A DNA stretch of 64,000 bases from Fusobacteriota bacterium (GTDB lineage: Bacteria; Bacillota; TC1): the NCBI GenBank assembly GCA_022615965.1, contig JAKEGG010000007.1, positions 92,067 through 156,066 of the forward strand, given 5' to 3'. A program made the translations under genes and the position numbers. Position 1 is the first letter of the stretch. Every line of letters begins with the position of its first letter. The notes beneath the pieces are model-generated. The model searched no databases and had not been told where the DNA came from. It was given only the letters and a program-made list of their open reading frames with translations. Shown piece after piece: positions 48,777-57,700 of the stretch.

Positions 48777-48787
48777 GGCTTTCTTCC

Positions 48788-49822
48788 CTACTCCTTCTTC
48801 TTATTTGCTAAATATTTTGGTATCATCACCAAGTAGTGTGTTCCTGCAACATACATACCCATAATAGGTAAAAAATCTGTTAAGGCTGTCATGATTCCAG
48901 GGTAATCCTTCTCTATATTATCATCTTTGATTTCTTCAGCTACAGGTGTACTTTGATTTGTTGTATTACTTGTGCTAGTACTAGTTTCAGTTTGACTGTT
49001 GCTATTACTTGTATTGGTAGTACCTTTGCTTTGTGCCTCTTGTACTAAGGCTTCGTATTCTATTTTAGCTTCTTGAGCCTGTTCTACTCCTACACTACAT
49101 TTTGGTGCAGACAAAGGGCAGTGTTTACTACAGCCAGTGCAGTAAAGACTACTTAAATATTCTTCTAAAGTTTTAGGTACTGTTGCCTCAGTTGTTACAT
49201 ATTTTTCATCATCTAGATCTTTGGTATAGTCTGTTGTGCTAACAACACTTTCATCATTATTGGTAAAGCCTTCAGTCACTTTAGTAAGAACATTTTGTTG
49301 AAATGAACCTTTAATACCGGCTATTACTATCAGTAAGGTTATTATTCTTAATGCTATGGTTCTAGCCTTATTAAAAGTTTTTAAATTAAATATTTTTCTG
49401 CAAAAATCCATAATAGCTGACCAATGTATTCCGATATGAACAGAAATTAAAATCAAGGCAATATACCCCAGGCTGTGATGAAGACTACTTGCTTGAAGCA
49501 TTAAATCTGAACTAAAGCCTAAACTGAATAATTCCTTAGAAATAATTATACCTGTAATGATAATTCCTAAGACTACAAATGCCAGAGCTATATCTATCAA
49601 TAGCCCTATTTTACATGACAACTTAATGCCTTTTTTAAAAAAATTTTGGAAAAGACATTTGGTATAGCTTAAGTTAAACAACTGATGAACTATTATCATT
49701 ATAAACACTGCGATACCTAGTATTTCGTGTAGTAATAGTCCTGTAAATATTGTTTTCATCAATAAAACCATAATGATGGTCATAATTAAGTCTAAAATAT
49801 ATTTATGTATGTTCTTAGGCAT
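48788..49822 (-). CDS. DUF4405-like membrane protein with a ferredoxin-like Cys motif
   Basis: A 344-residue protein. Four N-terminal membrane helices carry paired histidines (H32, H46; H115/H116, H129, H133) as in cytochrome b-like DUF4405 proteins, and a further helix follows at about 154-172. A region after the helices holds C228-x2-C231-x3-C235-P and C242, a spacing reminiscent of [4Fe-4S] sites. A Ser/Thr/Asn-rich linker (about 267-293) and a last hydrophobic segment follow. It may move electrons across the membrane; no partner enzyme is nearby. No ribosome binding site lies at this ATG. Confidence 0.7.
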   Translation of the reverse strand: MPKNIHKYILDLIMTIIMVLLMKTIFTGLLLHEILGIAVFIMIIVHQLFNLSYTKCLFQNFFKKGIKLSCKIGLLIDIALAFVVLGIIITGIIISKELFSLGFSSDLMLQASSLHHSLGYIALILISVHIGIHWSAIMDFCRKIFNLKTFNKARTIALRIITLLIVIAGIKGSFQQNVLTKVTEGFTNNDESVVSTTDYTKDLDDEKYVTTEATVPKTLEEYLSSLYCTGCSKHCPLSAPKCSVGVEQAQEAKIEYEALVQEAQSKGTTNTSNSNSQTETSTSTSNTTNQSTPVAEEIKDDNIEKDYPGIMTALTDFLPIMGMYVAGTHYLVMIPKYLANKKKE

Positions 49823-49850
49823 TTTTACTATTTCTACTATTGCTTTTCAT
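49815..49850 (-). CDS. Eleven-codon leader ORF before the DUF4405-like gene
   Basis: ATG 49848-49850 has an excellent GGAGGAGAG site and reads MKSNSRNSKNA before a TAA that overlaps the DUF4405-like start. The downstream gene has no site of its own. Either this is a leader peptide that couples translation, or a one-base slip in the five-T run at 49822-49826 has broken what was the true N-terminus. Confidence 0.5.
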   Translation of the reverse strand: MKSNSRNSKNA

Positions 49851-49918
49851 TAATCTCTCCTCCATTTTGTTGTTTGAGGATATTATAATCATCGAATGTG
49901 AAAACTCTATACCATATA

Positions 49919-50692
49919 TCAGTAATTTATGTGAAAATTTTCACTTTCATAATAAATTATTTTAACATTCAACACTGAAGCTAGTTTTTCATATAGTCCT
50001 TTAAATCCCAGAGTCTCACTTTCATGATGACCGATATCTATTAAAGGATAATTATAGTGGCAGGCTTTTTCCATAGCATGGTAATTAGTATCACCAGTTA
50101 AATAGACATCACTATTTTTAATAGCAAAATCCAATAAATCTTTACCAGATCCAGCACAGATGGAAATTTTTTCTATTTTTCTTTCTAAGTCTACAGCTGA
50201 TATTTTCAATTTCTTCAGCCCTAGCTTTTCTTTTAATATCTTGATTAATTCTAACAGTTGGATTTCTTTTCTTAATCTACCAATCAGACCTAATTCAATT
50301 TCTTTAACTAAGCACTTGGTTTCAACTATATCAAGACCAAGGCTCCTCAATAGGGACTGATTCATCATTGATTTATCATAGTTGGTATGTATCACATAGA
50401 GGCTAAGTTGTTTTTCTTGAAGTATTTGGTATATTTTCTGACTTTTTTGAAAATCCAACTCATTATTTTGATCAATTATCCAGTTTTTAAAATCTATTGG
50501 ATGATGACTAATAATGAGATCTACTCCTTGCTCAACTGCTTTGTCGATAGTTTGCTCTGTCACAGTAAGAGTAATCATTATTTTATCAATTTTTCCCTTA
50601 GCCCTATAGGCTAATCCAGAATTATCCCACTCTTCTTGTCTTTTCAATGGGAACTCTTGTTCCAAATAGGAAATTATATCATTTATTTTCAA
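49919..50692 (-). CDS. Nif3-like dinuclear metal center protein
   Basis: A 257-residue member of the NIF3/YbgI family (GTP cyclohydrolase 1 type 2-like). Metal-binding sites appear as IISHHPIDF and DIGHHESE. It lacks the ~100-residue PII-like insert of longer Bacillus YqfO. The molecular role is not settled. It overlaps trmK by 14 bases, a pairing conserved in Bacillota. Confidence 0.93.
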   Translation of the reverse strand: MKINDIISYLEQEFPLKRQEEWDNSGLAYRAKGKIDKIMITLTVTEQTIDKAVEQGVDLIISHHPIDFKNWIIDQNNELDFQKSQKIYQILQEKQLSLYVIHTNYDKSMMNQSLLRSLGLDIVETKCLVKEIELGLIGRLRKEIQLLELIKILKEKLGLKKLKISAVDLERKIEKISICAGSGKDLLDFAIKNSDVYLTGDTNYHAMEKACHYNYPLIDIGHHESETLGFKGLYEKLASVLNVKIIYYESENFHINY

Positions 50693-51368
50693 GTTCGTTG
50701 CTCCATAGTTTTATTTTATTTTCTATTTTCAATAGCCCTTTTTGAGCTGTTTCTTGATCATTAGCTTTATAAAGCTCTATTTTTATTTTGTTTAGTTTTT
50801 CTATTTTATCTAAGATATATTTATCTTTGCCTTCGCATTTTTTCTTTGTTAATACTGGTCCTATATCATATAGAAAATCGTTTCCCATGTTTTGCTCTCC
50901 TCTTTCAGCTACTATATATAGATATAAGCGATCTGAAATCAGAATATCTTCTTCAATTATCTTCCATCCATTTTTTATTAAAAATTTTCTAAGTTCCCTC
51001 TCACTACCCATAGGCTGTAAGATAAGTCTTGTAAAGGCTTGGGCTTTTTCCAGATCTTCTTCAAGTATATACTTGATCAGTTGTCCACCCATTCCTCCTA
51101 TAACACATATTTCTGCTTCATTTATATGTAATGGTTTTAACCCACTGCCTAGTCTGATATCCAGGTGTTCTTCCAACTTATTTTCTTTTATGTTGCTTTT
51201 TCCTTGCTGATATGGTCCAGGAACTACTTCTATCCCTATACCTTTTTTTATTTTATTTTCCAATACTCCTTTGATTAGAACATAACAATGATCACAACCT
51301 ATATCTGCTACTGTGCTTCCTTGAGGTATATATCCTATGGCTTTTTCTATACGCTTTTTGTTTTTCAT
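50679..51368 (-). CDS. trmK: tRNA (adenine-22-N1)-methyltransferase
   Basis: A 229-residue SAM-dependent methyltransferase. The SAM loop VADIGCDHCY and the catalytic-region motif ICVIGGMGGQLI are typical of TrmK/YqfN. It methylates A22 of some tRNAs. It begins just downstream of the tRNA terminator; a TATAAT lies at 51393-51398, without a good -35. Confidence 0.93.
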   Translation of the reverse strand: MKNKKRIEKAIGYIPQGSTVADIGCDHCYVLIKGVLENKIKKGIGIEVVPGPYQQGKSNIKENKLEEHLDIRLGSGLKPLHINEAEICVIGGMGGQLIKYILEEDLEKAQAFTRLILQPMGSERELRKFLIKNGWKIIEEDILISDRLYLYIVAERGEQNMGNDFLYDIGPVLTKKKCEGKDKYILDKIEKLNKIKIELYKANDQETAQKGLLKIENKIKLWSNELENK

Positions 51369-51412
51369 TTTTACTCCATTTTCAATACATTCATTATATA
51401 TTTTTTATGATA

Positions 51413-51445
51413 ATAAAAAAAGACCTCCAGAAGAGGTCTTTTTTG
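51413..51445 (-). terminator. Terminator of the tRNA operon
   Basis: An 8-bp stem (AAGACCTC with GAGGTCTT around a 5-base loop) flanked by A-tracts and T-tracts on both strands. It follows the Val tRNA CCA end directly on the minus strand and is followed there by seven Ts. Confidence 0.9.
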
Positions 51446-51521
51446 TGGTGGGCGATGACGGGATCGAACCGCCGACATCTTGCTTGTAAGGCAAGCGCTC
51501 TCCCAGCTGAGCTAATCGCCC
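51446..51521 (-). tRNA. tRNA-Val(TAC)
   Basis: A complete 76-base cloverleaf including encoded CCA. The acceptor GGGCGAT pairs with ATCGCCC, and the anticodon loop CTTACAA sits on stem CTTGC/GCAAG, giving anticodon TAC. It is the last of three tRNAs in the transcript. Confidence 0.96.
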
Positions 51522-51522
51522 A

Positions 51523-51597
51523 TGGTGGGGCCACTTGGGATTGAACCAAGGACCAACCGGTTATGAGCCGGTAGCTCTACCACTGAGCTATGGCCCC
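51523..51597 (-). tRNA. tRNA with anticodon CAT (elongator Met or lysidine Ile2)
   Basis: A 75-base cloverleaf with encoded CCA. The acceptor GGGGCCA pairs with TGGCCCC; the anticodon loop is CTCATAA. A paired first base argues against initiator fMet. Elongator Met and TilS-modified Ile2 cannot be told apart with confidence by eye; the GTTGGTC variable region resembles some Ile2 species. Confidence 0.9.
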
Positions 51598-51604
51598 AAA
51601 AAAT

Positions 51605-51679
51605 TGGCTCCTCGAGCGGGATTCGAACCTGCAACCCCTCGGTTAACAGCCGAGTGCTCTACCGTTGAGCTATCGAGGA
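51605..51679 (-). tRNA. tRNA-Asn(GTT)
   Basis: A 75-base cloverleaf with encoded CCA. The acceptor TCCTCGA pairs with TCGAGGA, and the anticodon loop CTGTTAA gives GTT. It is the first of the three tRNAs, about 18 bases after the promoter -10. Confidence 0.96.
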
Positions 51680-51697
51680 ATGCCTAACGCAAAAACT

Positions 51698-51726
51698 ATT
51701 ATATCTGTTATATGATTATAAGTCAA
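51698..51726 (-). promoter_or_regulatory. Promoter of the tRNA operon
   Basis: Minus-strand TTGACT (51721-51726), a 17-bp spacer and a perfect TATAAT (51698-51703), about 18 bases from the Asn tRNA. It is near-consensus, as expected for stable RNA, and diverges from the trpB promoter. Confidence 0.88.
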
Positions 51727-51778
51727 TAGCATATATTTATTTTTCTACAATTACCTATTAATAAATTTAATATTTTGC

Positions 51779-51784
51779 TATAAT
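51779..51784 (+). promoter_or_regulatory. -10 element upstream of trpB
   Basis: A perfect TATAAT lies 35 bases before the trpB start. No good -35 is seen at 16-18 bp. No T-box, attenuator or TRAP-like leader is visible in the short gap, so classical tryptophan control is not evident. Confidence 0.5.
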
Positions 51785-51818
51785 TATTGGTAGATTGTTA
51801 ATTATAGGAGGATTGATT

Positions 51819-53036
51819 ATGGAAGAACAAAAAGGTCTTTTTGGTGAGTTTGGCGGCTCTTTTGTACCAGAACAGTTAGAAGCTGTCTTGGAAAATATTG
51901 GCAGGGAGTTTGAATCAGCAATCAAGGATGATGATTTTAATAAGGATTTGAACTACTACCTAAAACATTATGTTGGTAGACCTTCACCTTTGTATCTGGC
52001 CGAGAATATTACCAGAAAGCTTGGTGGAGCTAAAATATATTTAAAACGTGAGGATCTAAATCATACAGGTGCTCATAAAATCAATAATACCATTGGGCAA
52101 GCTCTTTTAGCCAGAAGAATGGGTCATAAGAGAATTATTGCTGAAACCGGTGCCGGGCAGCATGGTGTTGCTACAGCTACTGCTGCTGCCTTATTTGGTA
52201 TGGATTGTGTGATTTACATGGGGGAAAAGGATGTTTTAAAACAACCTTTAAATGTTTATAGGATGGAGCTGTTAGGTGCCAAGGTTATCACTGTGACTAA
52301 TGGTGCTAGGGATTTAAAGGCAGCAGTTGATGAGGCTTTGATGGATCTAGTACAAAATAGTGAAAGTACTTTTTATGTTTTAGGTTCAGCCGTTGGTCCT
52401 TATCCATATCCTCAGATAGTTAAGCATTTCCAATCAATTATTAGCGAGGAGATCGCTGTCCAGATTTTGGAACAGGAAAATAGATATCCTGATTATGTTA
52501 TTGCCTGTGTTGGTGGTGGTAGTAATGCAATCGGTGCCTTTGCCAAGTTTATTGGTAATAAAGAGGTTAAGCTTATCGGAGTTGAGCCTGGTGGCATAGG
52601 TATGGAAACTGGACTTCATGCTGCTCCACTTACTGAAGGTAAAATTGGAGTTATACATGGATTTAAAACTTATGTTATGCTAGATGATGAAAATGAAATT
52701 TTAACGTCTCATTCTATCGCTTCTGGTCTTAATTATCCTGGTGTTGGTCCTGAGCATAGCTATATGAAGGATGCTGGATTAGCTGAGTATTTTGCTGTTA
52801 CAGATTTTGAAGCTCTTCATGCCTTTAGAAAGCTATCCAAGCATGAGGGTATTATTCCGGCTATTGAAAGTGCCCATGCTCTTGCTTATGCGATGAAGTT
52901 AGCACCTACACTTAGCAAGGAAAAGCTTATTGTAGTTAATTTATCAGGCAGAGGTGATAAGGACCTGGATACTATTTTAAATTCTGAAAAAGTCAGCATG
53001 GAAATGCTTGATAATTTAAATAAGGCAGGTCAATAG
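51819..53036 (+). CDS. trpB: Tryptophan synthase beta subunit
   Basis: A 405-residue PLP enzyme of the TrpB1 type. The PLP lysine is in HTGAHKIN, the catalytic Glu is in AETGAGQHG, and phosphate-binding GGGSNAIG is present. It joins indole and serine to form tryptophan. ATG 51819-51821 follows AGGAGG by 7 bases; an upstream TTG is unlikely. There is no trpA or other trp gene here, so it may use salvaged indole or pair with a distant trpA. It forms a two-gene unit with thrC. Confidence 0.93.
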   Translation: MEEQKGLFGEFGGSFVPEQLEAVLENIGREFESAIKDDDFNKDLNYYLKHYVGRPSPLYLAENITRKLGGAKIYLKREDLNHTGAHKINNTIGQALLARRMGHKRIIAETGAGQHGVATATAAALFGMDCVIYMGEKDVLKQPLNVYRMELLGAKVITVTNGARDLKAAVDEALMDLVQNSESTFYVLGSAVGPYPYPQIVKHFQSIISEEIAVQILEQENRYPDYVIACVGGGSNAIGAFAKFIGNKEVKLIGVEPGGIGMETGLHAAPLTEGKIGVIHGFKTYVMLDDENEILTSHSIASGLNYPGVGPEHSYMKDAGLAEYFAVTDFEALHAFRKLSKHEGIIPAIESAHALAYAMKLAPTLSKEKLIVVNLSGRGDKDLDTILNSEKVSMEMLDNLNKAGQ

Positions 53037-53038
53037 TT

Positions 53039-54538
53039 ATGTCATTAAAGTACATTACTACCAGAGAAGGTAGTCAGGTTATTGATAGTAGTAAGGCTAT
53101 TTTAAATGGTTTAGGTGATGATGGTGGTCTTTATTTACCTACAGAGATCCCAGAGGTTTCATTGGCTGATATTTCTGACTTGGTCGATGCTTCCTATCAG
53201 GATAAAGCTAAGTTTGTTTTAAAAAAGTTTTTAAATGATTTCACTGATGAAGAAATTGATTATTGTGTCAGCAATGCCTATAATTCCAATACTTTTACAG
53301 ATGCAAATATTACTCCTCTTCATGTGCTGAATCATAAGAGTGCTGTTTTAGAATTGTATCATGGTCCTACCTCGGCTTTTAAAGATGTGGCCTTACAGAT
53401 TTTGCCATATTTGCTTACTACTAGTGCCAAGAAGAATAATGACAATAGGACTTATGTTATTTTAGTTGCTACAAGTGGTGATACTGGCAAGGCTGCCTTA
53501 GAGGGTTTTAAGGATGTTCCTGATACTAAGATCATGGTATTTTATCCTAACAATGGTGTTAGTTTAGTGCAGAAGCTTCAAATGATTACTCAACTTGGGG
53601 AAAATGTTAAGGTAGTAGCTGTTGATGGTAATTTTGACGATACTCAGACTGGAGTCAAAAAACTATTTGGAGATCTGGATCTGATCAGTGATTTAGAAAC
53701 TAAAAATCATACATTTTCTTCAGCTAACTCTATTAATTGGGGTAGATTAGTTCCTCAGATCGTATATTATTTTGCTAGTTATTGCGATTTAGTAAAAGAT
53801 GGTAAGATCACATTAGGAGATAGGATCAATTTTACTGTTCCTACAGGTAACTTTGGTAATATCTTGGCTGGTTATTATGCTAAAAGGATGGGTTTGCCAG
53901 TTAACAGGTTGATTTGTGCTGCTAATGCTAATGATGTGTTAAAGGATTTCATTAATACTGGAATCTATAATCGTCAGAGACATTTCTATAAGACTGTTTC
54001 TCCTTCTATGGATATTTTGATTTCCAGCAATCTTGAGAGGCTATTGTTCATTCTTTCAGGTGGTGATAAAGCACTTATTTCTTCTTTGATGTCATCTCTG
54101 AAGTCTACTGGAGAGTATAGGGTAAGTGATGAGCTTTTAGCTAAGGTTCAGTCTGTTTTTTCTGCTAATAGTGCTGATGATCTTGATACTATTGAAACTA
54201 TCAAGAGGGTTTTTATTGATTTTGATTATTTGATTGATACTCATACTGCAGTAGCTTATAAGGTCTATGAAAAGTATCTTGAGTCCACTGGTGATAATTC
54301 CTTTAATGTTATTGTTTCTACTGCTAGTCCCTATAAGTTTAGCGGGGCTGTAGCAGAGGCTATCATTGACAATTATAGTGATTTCAGTGAGCTTGACCTT
54401 CTTGAAGAGATTCATAGGGTTTCAGGGGTTCATATCCCTAAAGGGCTTTATAGGTTGGAAAAGCGTACTGTGAGATTTGATGAGAGTATTACTAAAGATA
54501 ATATGGAGAGCTCTTTAAGAGATTATTTAGGTTTATAG
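53039..54538 (+). CDS. thrC: Threonine synthase
   Basis: A 499-residue PLP enzyme of the long type (class with N-terminal extension). The PLP lysine is in GPTSAFKDV, and the ATSGDTGKAALEGF motif binds the cofactor phosphate. It converts O-phosphohomoserine to threonine. It begins two bases after the trpB stop. Like TrpB it is a fold-type II PLP enzyme, but the pairing of these two alone is unusual. Confidence 0.95.
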   Translation: MSLKYITTREGSQVIDSSKAILNGLGDDGGLYLPTEIPEVSLADISDLVDASYQDKAKFVLKKFLNDFTDEEIDYCVSNAYNSNTFTDANITPLHVLNHKSAVLELYHGPTSAFKDVALQILPYLLTTSAKKNNDNRTYVILVATSGDTGKAALEGFKDVPDTKIMVFYPNNGVSLVQKLQMITQLGENVKVVAVDGNFDDTQTGVKKLFGDLDLISDLETKNHTFSSANSINWGRLVPQIVYYFASYCDLVKDGKITLGDRINFTVPTGNFGNILAGYYAKRMGLPVNRLICAANANDVLKDFINTGIYNRQRHFYKTVSPSMDILISSNLERLLFILSGGDKALISSLMSSLKSTGEYRVSDELLAKVQSVFSANSADDLDTIETIKRVFIDFDYLIDTHTAVAYKVYEKYLESTGDNSFNVIVSTASPYKFSGAVAEAIIDNYSDFSELDLLEEIHRVSGVHIPKGLYRLEKRTVRFDESITKDNMESSLRDYLGL

Positions 54539-54575
54539 CAATTGTTTTAATAAATTTAAAGCAGAATATTATTTG

Positions 54576-54629
54576 AAGTACACCCCAGATGTTGGACAAA
54601 GTCCTAACATTTAAAGGTGTACTTTTTTT
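54576..54629 (+). terminator. Terminator after thrC built from two abutted IS-like ends
   Basis: Outer arms AAGTACACC (54576-54584) and GGTGTACTT (54616-54624) pair, and inner arms TGTTGGAC and GTCCTAACA pair around AAA; a seven-T run follows. The arms resemble IS3-family terminal inverted repeats (TGTAC...GTTGGACA style), facing outward. It works as a plausible plus-strand terminator. Confidence 0.7.
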
Positions 54630-54639
54630 CCTATATCAA

Positions 54640-54719
54640 AATAACTAGAAACAGTTCAAAAAGTTGTACGAGATAGAATTATTACTTGACAGATATAAAC
54701 TTTTGTACGACCCCAGCTC
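54640..54719. other. Non-coding spacer with a direct repeat
   Basis: Between the two convergent terminators no gene is seen. TTGTACGA occurs at 54664-54671 and again at 54703-54710, and ACCCCAG recurs from the neighbouring IS-like hairpin. It may be degraded insertion-sequence DNA. Confidence 0.35.
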
Positions 54720-54758
54720 AAAAAAATACATCCCCGACACTCACATATGTCGAGGATG
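54720..54758 (-). terminator. Terminator of the lepA-hemW-activator operon
   Basis: An 11-bp stem with one mismatch (54729-54739 with 54748-54758) and an 8-base loop, followed on the minus strand by TATTTTTTT. It lies 28 bases past the stop of the activator/dehydratase gene. Confidence 0.85.
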
Positions 54759-54785
54759 CACAATATACTAAATTTTTCAGAAAAG

Positions 54786-57700
54786 CTAGCTGTTCCTGTG
54801 CTCCAAATTCTTAAAGGCCTTAGACAACATCAACTTCAACCTATTTATCTGATTAACCTCACTAGCACCAGGATCATAATCTACAGCCACAATATTAGCA
54901 TCCCTGTAACGCTTATTAAGCTCCTTGATAACACCCTTACCAGTAATATGATTAGGTAAACAACCAAAAGGCTGAACACAAACGATATTATCTACACCAC
55001 TATCGATCAACTCAACCATCTCACCTGTCAGGAACCAACCCTCACCCATACTATTACCTAAAGATAAAATAGGCTTAGCTCCTTCAGTTAAAGAGCCGAT
55101 AGTAGCCTGTTCATGAAAATTCTTAGACTTACGAAGAGCATTTCTAGCTGAACGCCTATAGATTTCCAAAGCACTAATTGCAAAATTAGCAATACTCTTA
55201 TCCTTCTTTTTACCTGCTAGCTGATCATATCTGAATACATTGCCATACAAAGAGTACAAGAAGAAATCAAGTAAATCAGGAACCACAACCTCAGCTCCCT
55301 CCTTTTCCAAAAAGTCCACCACATTATTATTAGCAAAAGGATGAAACTTCACTAAAATCTCACCAACAACTCCAACCCTTGGCTTTTTAACACCGTTACG
55401 AGGTATTGCATCAAACTCCTTAACGATCTTCTCCATATTACCAGAAAACTGCCTGAACTTACCATTAAAAATAGAATCATTACACTTCAAGACCCATTTT
55501 TCATAAAGCTCATTTGTAGAACCAGGTACCAACTCATAAGGCTTGGTAGCCCTAACAACCCTCAATAAAATATCCCCATAAACAACTGCCATTAAAAACC
55601 TATGCAAAAAGCCTAAAGTAATCTTAAAACCAGTTGACTTCTCCAAATTGCTAGAAGCAGTAACAGGAATGATTGGAACCTGAGGAAAACCAGCATCAGC
55701 TAAAGCTTTAGTCATCAGTGCAATATAGTTAGTAGCACGGCAGCCACCACCAGTCTGAGTCATTAAAACAGCCACTTTATCAACATCATACTTACCGCTC
55801 TTTAAAGCCTCAAGAACCTGACCAATAACTACTAAGGTAGGATAACAAGCATCATTATTAACAAACTGCAAACCTAAATCCATCCCCTTATTACTGATCT
55901 CATCTAACACCTCAAGCTTATAGCCCTGAGCCCTAAAGGCTTCCTTTAAAAACTGAAAATGAATAGGTGACATCTGTGGAGATAACAAAGTATAATCTTC
56001 CATTCCTGCCTTAAACAAAGGTGTCCTAAGTACTTCACCTTTAACTTCATCACGAACAAATTTAGAACGCTCATTCATTGCAGCAATCAAAGACCTGGCC
56101 CTTATTCTCGCAGCACCTAGATTATTGATCTCATCAATCTTGATCAAAGTATAAATCTTTCCATGCCTGTCTAAAATCTCTTTAACCTGATCTGTAGTAA
56201 TAGCATCAAGACCACAACCGAAAGAAGTAAGCTGAACCAATTCAATATTTGGCTCATTTTTCACAAACTCAGCTGCATTATATAACCTAGAATGATAAAC
56301 CCACTGATTAACAACCCTTAGATCATCCTTATCAGCAGCTAGCTTAGCAATAGATTCCTCTGATAAAACCACCAAACCAAGCTGAGTCAACATCTCAGGA
56401 ATACCATGATTGATTTCGGGATCAACATGGTAAGGACGTCCAGCAAGAACTACCCCTCTCATTCCTCTTTCTTTCATTTTACTAACAGTATCACGACCCT
56501 TTTGCTCCACATCTGCCTTATACCTTGCTAGCTCAGCATAAGCCTTGTCAAGAGCCAGATTGATCTCCTTCTTACTAATATCATAATGGTCCTTCAAAGA
56601 ATCATAAAGCCTCACAGCCATCTTCTTCTGATCATAAATAGGTAAAAATGGATGAATAAACCTGATATTCTCACTTCTGATTTCTTCAAGGTTATTCTCG
56701 ATAACTTCTGGATAACTAGTTACAATAGGACAATTATAGTGGTTTTCTGCACTTTCCTCCTCTTTGATATCATAAGGAATAGAAGGATAAAAAATAGTGT
56801 TAACACCCTTTTTCAGAAGATTCATTACATGGCCATTAGTAATCTTAGCTGGATAACACATGGATTCAGAAGGAATAGATTCCATACCAGACTCATAGAT
56901 CTTCTTAGAACTCCTGTTAGAAAGTTCGACCCTAAATCCCAGTTCAGTAAAAAATGTAAACCACAAAGGATAATGTGCATAAATATTTAATGCTCTCGGT
57001 ATACCTAATACCCCACGTCTGGCAATTGACTTATCTAAAGGATGGTAACCTCTAAAAAGCCTGTTATAGGTATAGTCATAAAGATTAGGCAACTTATTTT
57101 TAGCATCCTCTGCTATACCAGCACCTCTTTCACACCTGTTACCAGAAACAAAAAAATCACCAGTAGGGAAAGTGCTGATCGTCAACAAACAATTATTACC
57201 ACAAAGACCACATCTTCTCATATCATTATCATAATTAAATTTATTTAAATCCTCTTTTGGCAATAAAGAAGAATCCTCATCTGAACTAAACCTTTCCTTA
57301 GAAATCAAAGCCATACCAAAGGCACCCATGATTCCAGCAATATCTGGTCTTATTACCTCTCGTTCAGTAATCAGTTCAAAACTCCTTAAAACAGCATCAT
57401 TATAAAAAGTACCACCCTGAACTACGACCTTATCTCCTAGTTCTGCAGTATTCTTAAGCTTAATAACCTTATATAAGGCATTTTTAATAACCGAATAAGA
57501 AACACCAGCAGAAATATCTCCTACACTAGCTCCATCCTTTTGAGCCTGTTTGATTTTAGAATTCATAAAAACCGTACATCTGGTACCTAAATCAACTGGG
57601 CTATCGGCAAATAAAGCCTTCTTGGCAAACTCCTTTACTGGGAGAGACAAAGAATTAGCATAAGTCTCAATAAAGGAACCACAGCCAGAAGAACAAGCTT

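Noticed and set aside
50788-51210. A 140-residue open frame on the plus strand
   Set aside because: It is antisense to trmK, has no recognisable domain and no ribosome binding site.
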